Below are positions 1-8,179 of a DNA stretch of 53,527 nucleotides, piece by piece (within the stretch, counting starts at the first letter, position 1; each line of letters starts with the position of its first letter). Under the pieces are notes generated by a model. It made no database searches. It was given only the letters and a program-made list of their open reading frames with translations, and was not told the DNA's origin. The DNA is taken from assembly GCA_021405325.1 (NCBI GenBank), contig QWII01000065.1:1-53527 (forward strand), read 5' to 3'. Source of the stretch: Caldilinea sp. CFX5 (lineage in GTDB: Bacteria > Chloroflexota > Anaerolineae > Caldilineales > Caldilineaceae). The position numbers and the translations under genes are program-made.

Positions 1-1
1 G

Positions 2-553
2 GACCCGGTCCAGCGCATTTGGGCTGGTGAACGGGACGTGGCAACGTTGACGGCCAACATTGATGGGAATAGCGCTCGGTTAGTGCGCCGCATCCTTGAA
101 TTGGTTGCAGCGGCACAAACCAAGGCGGAGGTGCTGGCGTCGCTGCCGGCGCCCGTCCGCGCAGCGTTTGATCTGGAGGGTGAGGAGTTCAGTGCGGCTC
201 TACGCGCGGCCTTGGCGGAATTGCCGGCCGAGGAAGCGGAAGCTGTTGTGCAACGGCTGCGCGACGCTGATTTGATTAGCAGCGGTGCAGACGATGCGGA
301 CAACGCACCGGCGTCAGACGACTTCGAGCCGCTGTTACAGGCCATCGCCGCCGCAGTTACAGACACTGAACAGCGTCCGGAGATCGAGGCGTTTCTGGTG
401 CAACTGGCGGAAAAGGGGTGGCGGCTGCACGCGCCCGTGTTACGCATCTGGGCCGGCGAACGGGACGCCACCGCCCTCACCGCCGGCCTGGATGAACAGG
501 ACAGCGCCTTGGTGCAACGCATTTTGGCGCTGCTGGCGGCTCCGGTGGCGTAG
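2..553 (+). CDS. C-terminal part of a repeat-containing protein (5' end outside window)
   Basis: The reading frame is open from the first bases of the window, so this is the 3' end of a longer gene. The GTG at 38 is only an internal codon. A module is seen twice: the first residues (RIWAGERDVATLTANID then VRRILEL) match the last 40 residues (RIWAGERDATALTAGLD then VQRILAL). Between them lies an Ala/Glu-rich helical stretch. Modules of this kind sit at the C-terminus of some large Chloroflexota proteins with TPR or NTPase regions, but that link is from memory and nothing of the N-terminal region is visible. The stop is about 8 nt before a large palindrome. The subtilase gene follows on the same strand after about 300 nt. 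Function unknown; the coding call is firm. Confidence 0.7.
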   Translation, partial: DPVQRIWAGERDVATLTANIDGNSARLVRRILELVAAAQTKAEVLASLPAPVRAAFDLEGEEFSAALRAALAELPAEEAEAVVQRLRDADLISSGADDADNAPASDDFEPLLQAIAAAVTDTEQRPEIEAFLVQLAEKGWRLHAPVLRIWAGERDATALTAGLDEQDSALVQRILALLAAPVA

Positions 554-561
554 GGCGCCAA

Positions 562-798
562 GAACACAACAACGGATTTAGGTAGCAGCGGATTTCTCTT
601 GTGTCACGGCACGCTTGCGAATAAAAAGGCTTTTTGCTTCCTGTTCCATCCGTTTCCGGTAAGCAAACAGGCCATCCGCCGCTTTCTAAATCTGTTGTAC
701 TATTGTCTTGGAACGAAATCCGTTGCTCCTTAAATCCGTTGCTTCCTAAATCTGTTGCTTCCTAAATCCGTTGCTTCCTAAATCCGTTGTTGTGTTTG
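562..798. repeat. Palindromic element, 16-bp unit family, split arms
   Basis: The left arm (about 562-597) begins AACACAACAACGGATTTAGG. The right arm (about 715-798) is its reverse complement, expanded into about five tandem units of AAATCCGTTGCTTCCT. About 115 bases lie between the arms. The same arms recur as compact palindromes at 39165-39245 and, more diverged, at 46545-46679 and 47660-47793. Confidence 0.85.
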
Positions 799-849
799 CC
801 CCCCCAGCAAGGCGCAACTTTCAGAATACCCGCATAAAGGAGACCACGT

Positions 850-2079
850 ATGCCCAACGAAACCTATCTGATTTTGCGTGTCACCGGTCCGGTAGTGCGC
901 CCGGCGGACCCGTTTGCCAACCCCGTTCTGCGGGACGATGCCATTCACAAGGGGCTGGAGTCCGCCGCGCCGGTCACGGTGCAGGTCGACACGGCGCCGC
1001 TCACCCGGCGTGACCTGCACGATCTGCGCCGCGATCCCCAGGTGTACGGCCTGGCGCCCTCGATGCCGATCCACCTGATCCAGCCGCTGGCCGAGGTGGA
1101 AAGTGCGCCGGCGCCGGTGGAGCAGGGCGCGACCTGGGGCGTCAGCGTCACCGGGGCGCTGCAAAGCCCCTACACCGGTCAGGGCGTCACGGTGGCCGTG
1201 CTGGACACCGGCATTGACGCCGGCCACGCAGCCTTCCAAGGCATCCAGTTGATCCAGCAAGATTTTACCGGCGAGGGCAATGGTGATCAAAACGGCCACG
1301 GCACCCACGTCGCCGGCACCATCTTTGGCCAAACGGTGCAGGGGTTGCGCTACAGCGTGGCGCCCGGCATTCGCCGCGCTCTCATCGGCAAGGTGCTGGG
1401 CGCCAAAGGGGGCGGCACGACCCAGGGCATTGTCGAGGCGATCCAGTGGGCGGTCAAAGCGGGGGCGCAGATGATCAACATGTCTTTGGGCCTGGATTTT
1501 CCCGGCCTGGTGCAGGCGTGGATCAAGGACGGGCTGCCGGCGGATCTGGCAACGTCGCGGGCGCTGGTGGCCTATCGCGACACGGTGCGCCTCTTCGACC
1601 GCCTGGTGGCGTTGATTGGGGCCAGTGGGGCAGTGACCAACAGTGCGCTCCTGGTGGCGGCGGCCGGCAATGAGAGCAAGCGGCAACTCGACCCCAATTA
1701 TGCCATTGCCGTCGCGCCGCCGGCGGCCGCAGAGGGCATTCTCTCGGTGGCGGCGTTGCAAAGCCCTGGCGCGCCCCACAGTCAACTGACCGTGGCGCCT
1801 TTCTCGAACAGCGGTGCGTTGCTGGCGGCGCCGGGCGTAGGGATTTACTCGGCCAGGGCGGGCGGCGGCTATACACGCTTGAGCGGCACCAGCATGGCCA
1901 GCCCCCATGTCACCGGCGTGGCCGCGCTCTGGGCCGAACGGCAACTGCAGCGCAGCGGTCTGCTCGATGTCAAAACGCTCGCTGTCCAGGTGCAGGGCAA
2001 TACCACGCTTGATGGTCTGGCCCAACCCAGCGACCCGCTGGATGTGGGCGCCGGTCTGGTGCGCGCCCCGCAAGGGTGA
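850..2079 (+). CDS. S8 family serine peptidase (subtilase)
   Basis: A 409-residue subtilisin-like serine protease. The catalytic triad is intact: Asp119 in VAVLDTGID, His150 in NGHGTHVAGT and Ser348 in GTSMASPHVTG. Asn274 in AAGNES is the expected oxyanion-hole residue. The first ~95 residues lie before the catalytic fold and may act as a prodomain or as a recognition region. No signal peptide is seen, so a cytoplasmic protease is more likely than a secreted one. The insertion around residues 215-262 enlarges the substrate side of the fold. A purine-rich ribosome site (AAAGGAG) precedes the ATG. Its only same-strand neighbour is the upstream repeat protein. A protease partnered with a repeat-rich sensor is possible but unproven. 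Confidence 0.93.
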   Translation: MPNETYLILRVTGPVVRPADPFANPVLRDDAIHKGLESAAPVTVQVDTAPLTRRDLHDLRRDPQVYGLAPSMPIHLIQPLAEVESAPAPVEQGATWGVSVTGALQSPYTGQGVTVAVLDTGIDAGHAAFQGIQLIQQDFTGEGNGDQNGHGTHVAGTIFGQTVQGLRYSVAPGIRRALIGKVLGAKGGGTTQGIVEAIQWAVKAGAQMINMSLGLDFPGLVQAWIKDGLPADLATSRALVAYRDTVRLFDRLVALIGASGAVTNSALLVAAAGNESKRQLDPNYAIAVAPPAAAEGILSVAALQSPGAPHSQLTVAPFSNSGALLAAPGVGIYSARAGGGYTRLSGTSMASPHVTGVAALWAERQLQRSGLLDVKTLAVQVQGNTTLDGLAQPSDPLDVGAGLVRAPQG

Positions 2080-2096
2080 GGCTCTGTTAGGACAAG

Positions 2097-2160
2097 CATG
2101 ATACGTGTTGCGTGTTGCGTAATTCGTGCTACGTGATGCGTGTTGCGTGAACCGTTTAAA
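2097..2160. repeat. Short tandem array of TGTTGCGTG-like units
   Basis: Degenerate copies of the unit (GTGTTGCGT, ATTCGTG, CTACGTG) follow the subtilase stop. The same units build the large hairpins at 8180-8296 and 32179-32242. Here only one orientation is present. Confidence 0.7.
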
Positions 2161-2218
2161 CCCGACGCGTCGCTTTGTTGCGCTCTGCTCCAACGTAACC
2201 GTCTAGAAACAACTTCCG

Positions 2219-2276
2219 CTCCGTGCGAGGCCGTGACTCGCCTTAGCCGGTGCGAGTCACGGCCTCGCACGGAGCG
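2219..2276. repeat. Large perfect inverted repeat
   Basis: Two arms of about 24 bases (TCCGTGCGAGGCCGTGACTC and its complement) flank a short spacer. The GCGAGTCACGG core is shared with the 49-bp tandem array at 3029-3353. It lies between the convergent subtilase and decarboxylase-like genes. Confidence 0.85.
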
Positions 2277-2339
2277 GAGATAGTGGACGCCCCACGATTG
2301 CGGGCCGGGGCTGTATTTGTAGCGCAGGGGACGATGTTC

Positions 2340-2738
2340 TCATTCATGGCCGGTTTCTTTTTGCTGGCGATGCGCTGCAAAAATGGGTTTGGCTTTTTCC
2401 AGCCCGTCCCACGCGGCGGCAAAACCGGCATAGATGGCGACCTGGAAAAAGGTTTCGACAATCTCGGCTTCGGTGGCGCCGTTGTTGAGCGCCATTTCAA
2501 TGTTCAAGGCCAACGCATTGACCCGCCCCTGCGCCGCCAGCGTGGCAATGCTGACCAAGCTGCGTGTGCGCAAATCTAAATTGGGGCGCGTCCAGATCTG
2601 CCCGCCGATGATGCTCATCACCGCCTCTTCAAAGTCGGGCGAAACGGCGCGAAAGCGTTCGCGCAAGGCGTCGATTTTGTCGTCGCCGACCATTTGCGCG
2701 AATTGGTCGATGCCGCGTTGGTATTGTTGCTCGTTCAT
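2340..2738 (-). CDS. Carboxymuconolactone decarboxylase family protein
   Basis: A 132-residue all-helical protein of the carboxymuconolactone decarboxylase (CMD/AhpD-like) superfamily. Visible family features are the segment LDLRTRSLVSIATLAAQGR, the helix NIEMALNNGATEAEIVE and the ending FFQVAIYAGFAAAWDGL. The CxxC pair of AhpD-type peroxidase partners is absent, which favours the gamma-carboxymuconolactone decarboxylase-like (PcaC) branch over a redox role. The true substrate is unknown, because many members are mis-named decarboxylases. The start ATG overlaps the upstream gene stop as ATGA, so the two are probably translationally coupled. Confidence 0.87.
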   Translation of the reverse strand: MNEQQYQRGIDQFAQMVGDDKIDALRERFRAVSPDFEEAVMSIIGGQIWTRPNLDLRTRSLVSIATLAAQGRVNALALNIEMALNNGATEAEIVETFFQVAIYAGFAAAWDGLEKAKPIFAAHRQQKETGHE

Positions 2739-2977
2739 GGGAAAAGCGTCTCACGATTTTGTTGCGCCAGCTGATTACGGGCCGCCATAAAGTCAGCCGA
2801 GACACGATGAAGACTTGCGGCCATGCGCGCCCAAACGTCGATATCACTCAATTCCGCAGTGACGCCGGCTTTGTCACTATAAGCCTCGCCTGTTTGTAAA
2901 CCAGAATCTTCAAGCAAAGATATCGCTTGATTTTGCTCCTGATGGGGTAGTTCAGTTGTTGCCATAATTTCGCTCAT
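2735..2977 (-). CDS. Small hypothetical protein coupled to the CMD-like gene
   Basis: An acidic, helical protein of about 80 residues with no recognised domain. The frame could extend upstream to 3040, but the extra codons run towards the tandem array. The start chosen is the ATG of MSEIMATTEL; the second Met at 2965 is also possible. Its stop overlaps the ATG of the next gene by four bases, which supports a real gene and an operon. Ser/Asp-rich stretches (LLEDSGLQTGEAYSDKAG) suggest a flexible N-terminal half followed by one long helix. Function unknown. Confidence 0.6.
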   Translation of the reverse strand: MSEIMATTELPHQEQNQAISLLEDSGLQTGEAYSDKAGVTAELSDIDVWARMAASLHRVSADFMAARNQLAQQNRETLFP

Positions 2978-3028
2978 TTCGTCATATTGTTCCACTGCTC
3001 TGTGTGAGTTCGTGATTCGTTGTAGACG

Positions 3029-3353
3029 GGGGCGAGTCACGGACTCGCCCGGAGCAGCCGGAAACGCAGGGTAGGCTGGGGCGAGTCACGGACTCGCCCG
3101 GAGCAACCGGAAACGCAGGGTAGACGGGGGCGAGTCACGGACTCGCCCGGAGCAACCGGAAACGCAGGGTAGGCTGGGGCGAGTCACGGACTCGCACAGA
3201 GCAACTGGAAACGCAGGGTAGGCTGGGGCGAGTCACGGACTCGCACAGAGCAACCGGAAACGCAGGGTAGACGGGGGCGAGTCATGGACTCGCCCGGAGC
3301 AACCGGAAATGCAGGGTAGGCTGGGGCGAGTCACGGACTCGCCCCCGTCTACC
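3029..3353. repeat. 49-bp tandem array carrying REP-like palindromes
   Basis: Seven head-to-tail units start at 3029, 3078, 3127, 3176, 3225, 3274 and 3323; the last is truncated. Each unit contains the hairpin GGGCGAGTC-ACG-GACTCGCCC with a three-base loop, then a linker with GGAGCAACCGGAAACGCAGG. Units differ at a few sites. In units 4 and 5 the right stem is altered (GCACAGAG), weakening the hairpin. There are no variable spacers. The array lies between the minus-strand PhyH gene and the small-protein operon. Confidence 0.93.
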
Positions 3354-3387
3354 GGACTCGTAAGGAGCGATCTGATTTTCAGAGCGT

Positions 3388-3458
3388 GAGGAGGTGACAA
3401 GCAATCACCCTGTCACCTTGTCACCTCTTCCCCTTGTCACCCAGCCACCCTGTCACGC
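3388..3458. repeat. GTGACAAG/CTTGTCAC palindromic array
   Basis: A short left arm (GAGGTGACAAG) faces an expanded right arm with several CCTTGTCACC/CCCTGTCAC units. It ends one base before the stop codon of the PhyH gene on the minus strand. Confidence 0.8.
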
Positions 3459-3459
3459 C

Positions 3460-4356
3460 TTACGGCATCGCCGGCGCTTTTTCCTTATTGGCTACCGGCA
3501 TGGTGTAATAGCGCTTCGCCATCATGGTCTGCGTCTCGTAGATCGAGCCGCCCTTTTCGCCCGATGGCAGCGGGATGCGCACCGGGACGTTGGCGAGGCG
3601 CGGCACATTGGTCGGTTCACCTTGCACAATGTTGGCATTAAAGGCCTCCCAGCCGGGGAAGCCGACCAGCGGCCAGGCGTCGTTGGCGCAATATTGGAAG
3701 AGCAGCAAGCGGCGTGGATGGGGTGAGGTGTTCGGCTCCGAGCCATGCAGGGCGCGCGCATGGTGGATCGAAATGCCGCCGGCGCCCAGTAGGATCGGCA
3801 CGGCGTTGCTGGGATCAAAATCTTCGTCGGTCACGGCGCCGACAAAGACGCCCCGTTCCTTGTGGTGGTGATCCAGAATCGGCCCTTTGTGCGAGCCGGG
3901 GATGACCATCAAGGCGCCATTTTCGATGGTCATCTCGTCGATACAGACGCCGACGGCCAGCAGATCATCATTGGTGTGGGGATAGAACGACCAATCCTGG
4001 TGCCATTCCACCGGGCTGCCAAAGGAGGAATATTTGAGGTTGAGCTTGTTGCCGTTGGTGCGGAGGTTGGGGCCGATCAACTGGCTGACAATCTTCAAGA
4101 CGGTGGGGTGGCGCAGGGCGCGATCATAGACCTCGTGCTGCTTGATCGGGTCCTTGAGGCGGCGCAACATGGGCTTCTCCGGCGTGTGGCCCGGCTCCAG
4201 GTCAAAGACATCGGTGTGTTGGGTCACGGCGCGCGACTTTTCGACAAATTCGTCCGTCACCCGGCGTAGCTCGGCCACCTCGGCGGGGGAGAAGACATTC
4301 TCCACGCCCAGATAGCCATTCTCATGGTAGAAATCGACTTGCGCTTGTGTCAGCAT
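3460..4356 (-). CDS. Phytanoyl-CoA dioxygenase (PhyH) family protein
   Basis: A 298-residue Fe(II)/2-oxoglutarate-dependent oxygenase. The iron ligands are visible as HxD in VEWHQDWSFYPHT and a distal His in HHARALHGSEPN. The following Arg in HPRRLLLFQY is placed to bind 2-oxoglutarate. The N-terminus (MLTQAQVDFYHENGYLGVEN) is typical of the family. Such enzymes hydroxylate small molecules, fatty acyl chains or natural products; the substrate cannot be read from sequence. The start was chosen because AGGAGGA lies eight bases upstream. The longer frame to 4482 lacks such a site and runs into repeats. The gene appears monocistronic and is flanked by palindromes on both sides. Confidence 0.9.
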   Translation of the reverse strand: MLTQAQVDFYHENGYLGVENVFSPAEVAELRRVTDEFVEKSRAVTQHTDVFDLEPGHTPEKPMLRRLKDPIKQHEVYDRALRHPTVLKIVSQLIGPNLRTNGNKLNLKYSSFGSPVEWHQDWSFYPHTNDDLLAVGVCIDEMTIENGALMVIPGSHKGPILDHHHKERGVFVGAVTDEDFDPSNAVPILLGAGGISIHHARALHGSEPNTSPHPRRLLLFQYCANDAWPLVGFPGWEAFNANIVQGEPTNVPRLANVPVRIPLPSGEKGGSIYETQTMMAKRYYTMPVANKEKAPAMP

Positions 4357-4432
4357 TGATTTGTTCCTCCTGAAAAGCACTGATGCAAACAAAGGTGTTA
4401 CTTGTAAAGCTACAGCAAAAGAATAGAACAGC

Positions 4433-4497
4433 GGATTAGGGCAGCAACGGGTTTTGACCAGGTGGTTTCGTTGCTGCCCCAATTCGTTGTAGCTTTG
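4433..4497. repeat. Imperfect palindrome, GGATTAGGGCAGCAACG arms
   Basis: The arms GGATTAGGGCAGCAACG and CGTTGCTGCCCCAATTCG face each other across about 20 bases, upstream of the PhyH gene. The arms are distantly related to the AACGGATTTAGG family. Confidence 0.7.
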
Positions 4498-4532
4498 CCT
4501 GGTCAGCTACTGTTCTGTTACAGAAGCCCTGA

Positions 4533-4686
4533 CCGGTAGTAAAGGCTTTCGCCTTCGGGGCGCCGGGGAAAGACTAATGAAGGTTAGCTAATGGTTTCGG
4601 TAATCCTTGGAACTTGTCACGTCGGCAGCGATGACCTACAGTTACCGCTTTATTTTCGTAATGTTCATTAGTCTTTACTACCGATC
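4533..4686. mobile_element. MITE-like dispersed repeat, copy 1
   Basis: A non-coding element. Its core (about 4591-4667) starts GGTTTCGGTAATCCTTGG, continues GAACTTGTCACG, and ends TTTATTTTCGTAATGTTCAT. The right end TTCATTAGTCTTTACTACC is the reverse complement of the left end of copy 2 (GGTAGTAAAGACTAATGAA). Extra hairpin sequence (CTTTCGCCTTCGGGGCGCC) sits inside the left end. Related copies: 21551-21710, 35225-35284, and an ends-only copy at 32335-32434. No transposase is in the window, so mobilisation in trans is inferred. Confidence 0.8.
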
Positions 4687-4707
4687 AAGATTTCGTTGAC
4701 AAAACAA

Positions 4708-6639
4708 TTAGGGCGCCTTACCACTGCCATTATTGCGACTGGTCGGCGTGGCAATTGGCGAGGCCTCCTGTGTCGCCAGTGGTGAATTGACCACGGGCGC
4801 CAACGGCGATGTTGGTTGAGATGCGGCTTCTTCGCATAGCGCACCAACGCAGTCGCCACGAATGCCGGGCGGGTCGAGGGCTTCCGGGTTGTTGGCGTCA
4901 CCGGCGCAAGCGGGCAGGTTGGTTGCGGCTTTGGGGACGCGGGAGAAGAGCACCGGCTGCACCTTGCCCTTGTAGAGGCGTCGCCCCCAGTTGGTCGAAC
5001 CGTCTACTGTCGCCACATTGCCGCAGACGCCGGCGCCGGGCGCTTGCGCTTCGATGGGGTGGCCGCTCACCTCAAAGGTCTTGACCACATAGAGAATCTT
5101 CTGCGGGCCACAGTTGCGCGAAACGGTGGTGGCGTTACCGGCGTCGCATTCGAGTTCCTCATCGCAATCGGACGCGCCGTAACCGCCCCGCCCATTAAAG
5201 TCGCTCGCGTCGTTATAGTAACTTTCAAAGATGTTGTTCTGGATGCGGTTGTTGTACGCCTGCCATTTTTGCGTTTCGACAATCTCGCCGCTGCAAGCTT
5301 TGACCGGATCAGAGAGCCGCGGTTCGACCAGAATCGGCTTGGGTTCGCCGCCGCCGAGACGCAACGCCGCGCCGCGCACGGTTCCCAACACATGGTTGTG
5401 GGCAAAAATGTTATTCGAGCCACGGGCGTCGAGCGCGCCGCTGTCTTCATCAAATTGGCCCTGGCAGCGATTGTCACGGATGACGTTGTTGATCAGTTGT
5501 GGCTTGCTCACCCCCGGCAGCGTCACTAGGCGCCCAATGTCATCCTTATCTTCTTTGACATCAACGCACTCGTTGCCATAGCCATCACTGGCTTTGACCC
5601 CTGGACGCAATTCATTGATGGGTGGCGGCTCCAGCGTCGTCTGGTCGCCGGGGAAGATGTCGTTGTGATGCACCAGGTTGTTGTGCGAGCCGTCGGTCAT
5701 TTCCTCCCACCGGGCGCCCCAGTAGGCTTGTTTGTTGATCTGGTTGGCGCGAATCTGGTAGGGGTCGGTGCCGATGTAGACCCCTTCGCCATTTTTCCAA
5801 AGGCGCTGTAAAGGTTGAATTTTGAACTGGTAATAGCCGCAACTCCGAATCGTGTTATAGGCGACCGCGTTGTCATGGGAACGCGTGCGCAGGCGTACAC
5901 ATTCGCCGCCGGCATGTTGAATGATGTTGCCGATAATGCGTGAGTTGCTGGTCTGTTGGAACCAGATGAGCCGGTTCAGCACCGCGACTTTGCGTTCCAT
6001 ATTCGGGAAATCGGGGTAGTGAAAACCGTCAATGGTCAGATTCTCAATGGTAATGTTGTCACCGTTGACCACTTTGATCAAGATGCCCTTATCGTTCGGG
6101 TGATGATCTTCCGGCGGCGCGCTTTCGGCTGGATATTCCTGGTCATTGGGCAAGCCCAGAATGACGGCGCGTTCGTCGCCATTGACTAGCCCGCGCAGGG
6201 TAAAATTGCGCCGGTTTTTGATCACAATATTGCCATAGTATGGCCCGTCATCGTTCTGATTCCACCAGTCGCCGCCGGCAGCAGCGTCAACGTCGGTGGC
6301 GTCAACTACGGTGTCGCCAAAGTCGTGATTGGGATCAAATGTAGTGTCGCCATTCATGCCGCCGATGTAGTAGCCGGGATTCAGACAAAGCACATAGGGG
6401 GTTTCTTTGTCGCGCACGGCGTCAATCGCCGGTTGGATGGCGTCGCCGGGATTGAGGGTACGGTCACAAGGGGCCGTCGACCGGGGTTGATCCGGCCCGA
6501 TGGCGGCCAGGGTTTCGCCTTGCGCCCACCCAATCGGGCTACCCAGCCAGAGCAACGCCACCGCCAAGGTAAGCAAGCCGATGACCCGCCAGTGGTATTG
6601 CCATTTTGTTAACAATAAAGATGTGGGTAGTTGAACCAT
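4708..6639 (-). CDS. Secreted right-handed parallel beta-helix protein
   Basis: A 643-residue exported protein. A hydrophobic signal segment (VIGLLTLAVALLWLGSPIGWAQ) covers about residues 19-40. The body contains many Asn-rich beta-helix turns (NIVIKNRRNFTLRGLVN, NITIENLTIDGFHYPD, NNLVHHNDIF, NNIFAHNHVLGTVRGAALRLGGG), as in PbH1/NosD-type pectate-lyase-like folds. Several Cys residues in the later half suggest disulfides outside the cytoplasm. A Ser/Pro/Thr-rich tail follows, with no LPXTG or membrane anchor. It probably binds or cleaves a polysaccharide at or outside the cell surface, but no catalytic residues are assigned. The start codon has only a weak ribosome site. A MITE copy lies just downstream of the stop. 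Confidence 0.85.
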   Translation of the reverse strand: MVQLPTSLLLTKWQYHWRVIGLLTLAVALLWLGSPIGWAQGETLAAIGPDQPRSTAPCDRTLNPGDAIQPAIDAVRDKETPYVLCLNPGYYIGGMNGDTTFDPNHDFGDTVVDATDVDAAAGGDWWNQNDDGPYYGNIVIKNRRNFTLRGLVNGDERAVILGLPNDQEYPAESAPPEDHHPNDKGILIKVVNGDNITIENLTIDGFHYPDFPNMERKVAVLNRLIWFQQTSNSRIIGNIIQHAGGECVRLRTRSHDNAVAYNTIRSCGYYQFKIQPLQRLWKNGEGVYIGTDPYQIRANQINKQAYWGARWEEMTDGSHNNLVHHNDIFPGDQTTLEPPPINELRPGVKASDGYGNECVDVKEDKDDIGRLVTLPGVSKPQLINNVIRDNRCQGQFDEDSGALDARGSNNIFAHNHVLGTVRGAALRLGGGEPKPILVEPRLSDPVKACSGEIVETQKWQAYNNRIQNNIFESYYNDASDFNGRGGYGASDCDEELECDAGNATTVSRNCGPQKILYVVKTFEVSGHPIEAQAPGAGVCGNVATVDGSTNWGRRLYKGKVQPVLFSRVPKAATNLPACAGDANNPEALDPPGIRGDCVGALCEEAASQPTSPLAPVVNSPLATQEASPIATPTSRNNGSGKAP

Positions 6640-6683
6640 CTAATAACCAAAAATTTGTGCAAACAGAGCAAATTTCACAAATT

Positions 6684-6755
6684 CCGTGTTTCTTCCATCT
6701 GTGTTTAGTCTTTGGACAACGATAAAAGACTAAACACAGATGGAAGAAACACGGA
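6684..6755. repeat. Near-perfect 30-bp-arm palindrome
   Basis: The arms CCGTGTTTCTTCCATCTGTG and CACAGATGGAAGAAACACGG, extended inwards by TTTAGTCTT/AAGACTAAA, flank a loop of about ten bases. It lies between the aminotransferase and the beta-helix gene, both on the minus strand. Confidence 0.9.
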
Positions 6756-6812
6756 GGTAATTCAGCGGCTCCTGAGCCTTGCCGAAGGATGAGGCAAAGT
6801 TTCGTTGACCGC

Positions 6813-8156
6813 TCACGCGCCGACCATTTCCAGGGCGTCGAGCAGGCTGCGTTCGATCAGGTCACATAGTTCATCAATTTGCGCTTCGGTGGCGATCAGC
6901 GCGGGGGCGACGGCAAACCACGAGGGGTCGATGCGCATGATCAGCCCATTTTTCAGCGCTGTTTTCTTGAGCGCATGACCGAGATCGGGGAAGGGGGCCA
7001 GGCTCTGCGTATCTTTCACCAACTCGACGCCGCGCAGTAAGCCTTTGCCGCGGATCTCGCGGATGACACCATATTGTTTGAGCTTTTCTAACTTGCCGAC
7101 AAGGTATTCCCCCAGAATGTGCGCCCGTTTGTCCAGTTGTTTTTCGGCAATTTCATCCAATACCGCAATACCGACGGCGCAGGCCAGGGGATTGGTGGCA
7201 AAGGTGTGACCATGGGCAAAGTTGACCTCGGCGCTGACGGGGCCAAAGAAGACATCGCCCATATCTTCGCGCGCCGCCATCACGCCCATGGGAAACGCGC
7301 CGCTGGAGATGCCCTTGCCGCCGCAGAGGATGTCCGGCGTGACGCCAAAGGTCTGGGCGGCGAACATGTTGCCGGTGCGGCCAAAGCCGGTGATGATCTC
7401 GTCAAAGATCAGGATCACACTATGGCGGTCGCAGATCTCGCGGATGATCTGGAAATATTCGGCCGTGGGGGTGATGATGCCGCCGGTGTTGCCGATCGGT
7501 TCGAGGATGACGCCGGCCACCGTCTCCGGGTCTTCGTTGATGATCACATCTTCAAACATGCGGGCGCAGAAGCGGTTGCACTCTTCCCAGGTCGCAAAGC
7601 GGTCACGATAGTAGATGGGCGGAAAGACCTTGACAAAGCCGGCCATCTGCGGTTCAAAGGGCGTTTTGCGCTTGCCGGTGCCGCTGGCCGCCATGGCGCC
7701 ATAGGTGCCGCCGTGGTAGCCTAAGTAGCGGCTGACAAATTTATATTTATTGGGATGACCGGCCTGTTTCCAATATTGACGCACAAACTTCAGCGCCGAC
7801 TCCACCGCTTCCGAGCCGCCGCTGTAGGCTTTAATAAAATTCAATGTGCCGGGCGTGACATTGCCCAACTTCTCAATAAATTCGAGCGCCACATCGGAAA
7901 TGCCATGCAGCGGCGGCGCAAAGCTCAAGCGCGCCATCTGTTCCTGCATCGCCGCCAGCAGCCGCGGATGACCGTGGCCCAACGAAGCGACAAAGATGCC
8001 GCCGATGCCGTCAAAATAGCGTTTGCCTTCCACGTCCCAATAATATAACCCCTCGGCCCGGTTGACAATCAGCGGGTTTTCCAGAAAGGCCGAGGTCTGT
8101 TGATAGTCAATAAAGGTGCGCCGTAGCAGTTTTTCCTGACGCGCATCAAGCTTCAT
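6813..8156 (-). CDS. Class III pyridoxal-phosphate aminotransferase
   Basis: A 447-residue fold-type I, class III (omega-type) aminotransferase. Visible motifs are the phosphate-binding loop YSGGSEAVESALK, the cofactor Asp in LIFDEIITGFGRTG and the Schiff-base Lys in CGGKGISSGAFPMG. The length is normal for the family. Likely activities are transfer from beta-alanine, putrescine, GABA or a related amine to pyruvate or 2-oxoglutarate; the exact donor is not readable. AAGGAG five bases before the ATG supports the start. The gene stands alone, with palindromes on both sides, so no pathway partner is indicated. Confidence 0.92.
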   Translation of the reverse strand: MKLDARQEKLLRRTFIDYQQTSAFLENPLIVNRAEGLYYWDVEGKRYFDGIGGIFVASLGHGHPRLLAAMQEQMARLSFAPPLHGISDVALEFIEKLGNVTPGTLNFIKAYSGGSEAVESALKFVRQYWKQAGHPNKYKFVSRYLGYHGGTYGAMAASGTGKRKTPFEPQMAGFVKVFPPIYYRDRFATWEECNRFCARMFEDVIINEDPETVAGVILEPIGNTGGIITPTAEYFQIIREICDRHSVILIFDEIITGFGRTGNMFAAQTFGVTPDILCGGKGISSGAFPMGVMAAREDMGDVFFGPVSAEVNFAHGHTFATNPLACAVGIAVLDEIAEKQLDKRAHILGEYLVGKLEKLKQYGVIREIRGKGLLRGVELVKDTQSLAPFPDLGHALKKTALKNGLIMRIDPSWFAVAPALIATEAQIDELCDLIERSLLDALEMVGA

Positions 8157-8179
8157 AGTCGCTCCTTAGTGGTTACAGG

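Noticed and set aside
778..2193. A 471-codon open frame on the minus strand opposite the subtilase
   Set aside because: It is a shadow of the GC-rich subtilase codons: low-complexity His/Arg/Gly-rich translation, no domain, and the plus-strand frame has an intact catalytic triad.
3029..3353. Possible CRISPR array (regular 49-bp periodicity)
   Set aside because: The whole 49-bp unit is repeated with no variable spacers, and there are no cas genes nearby.
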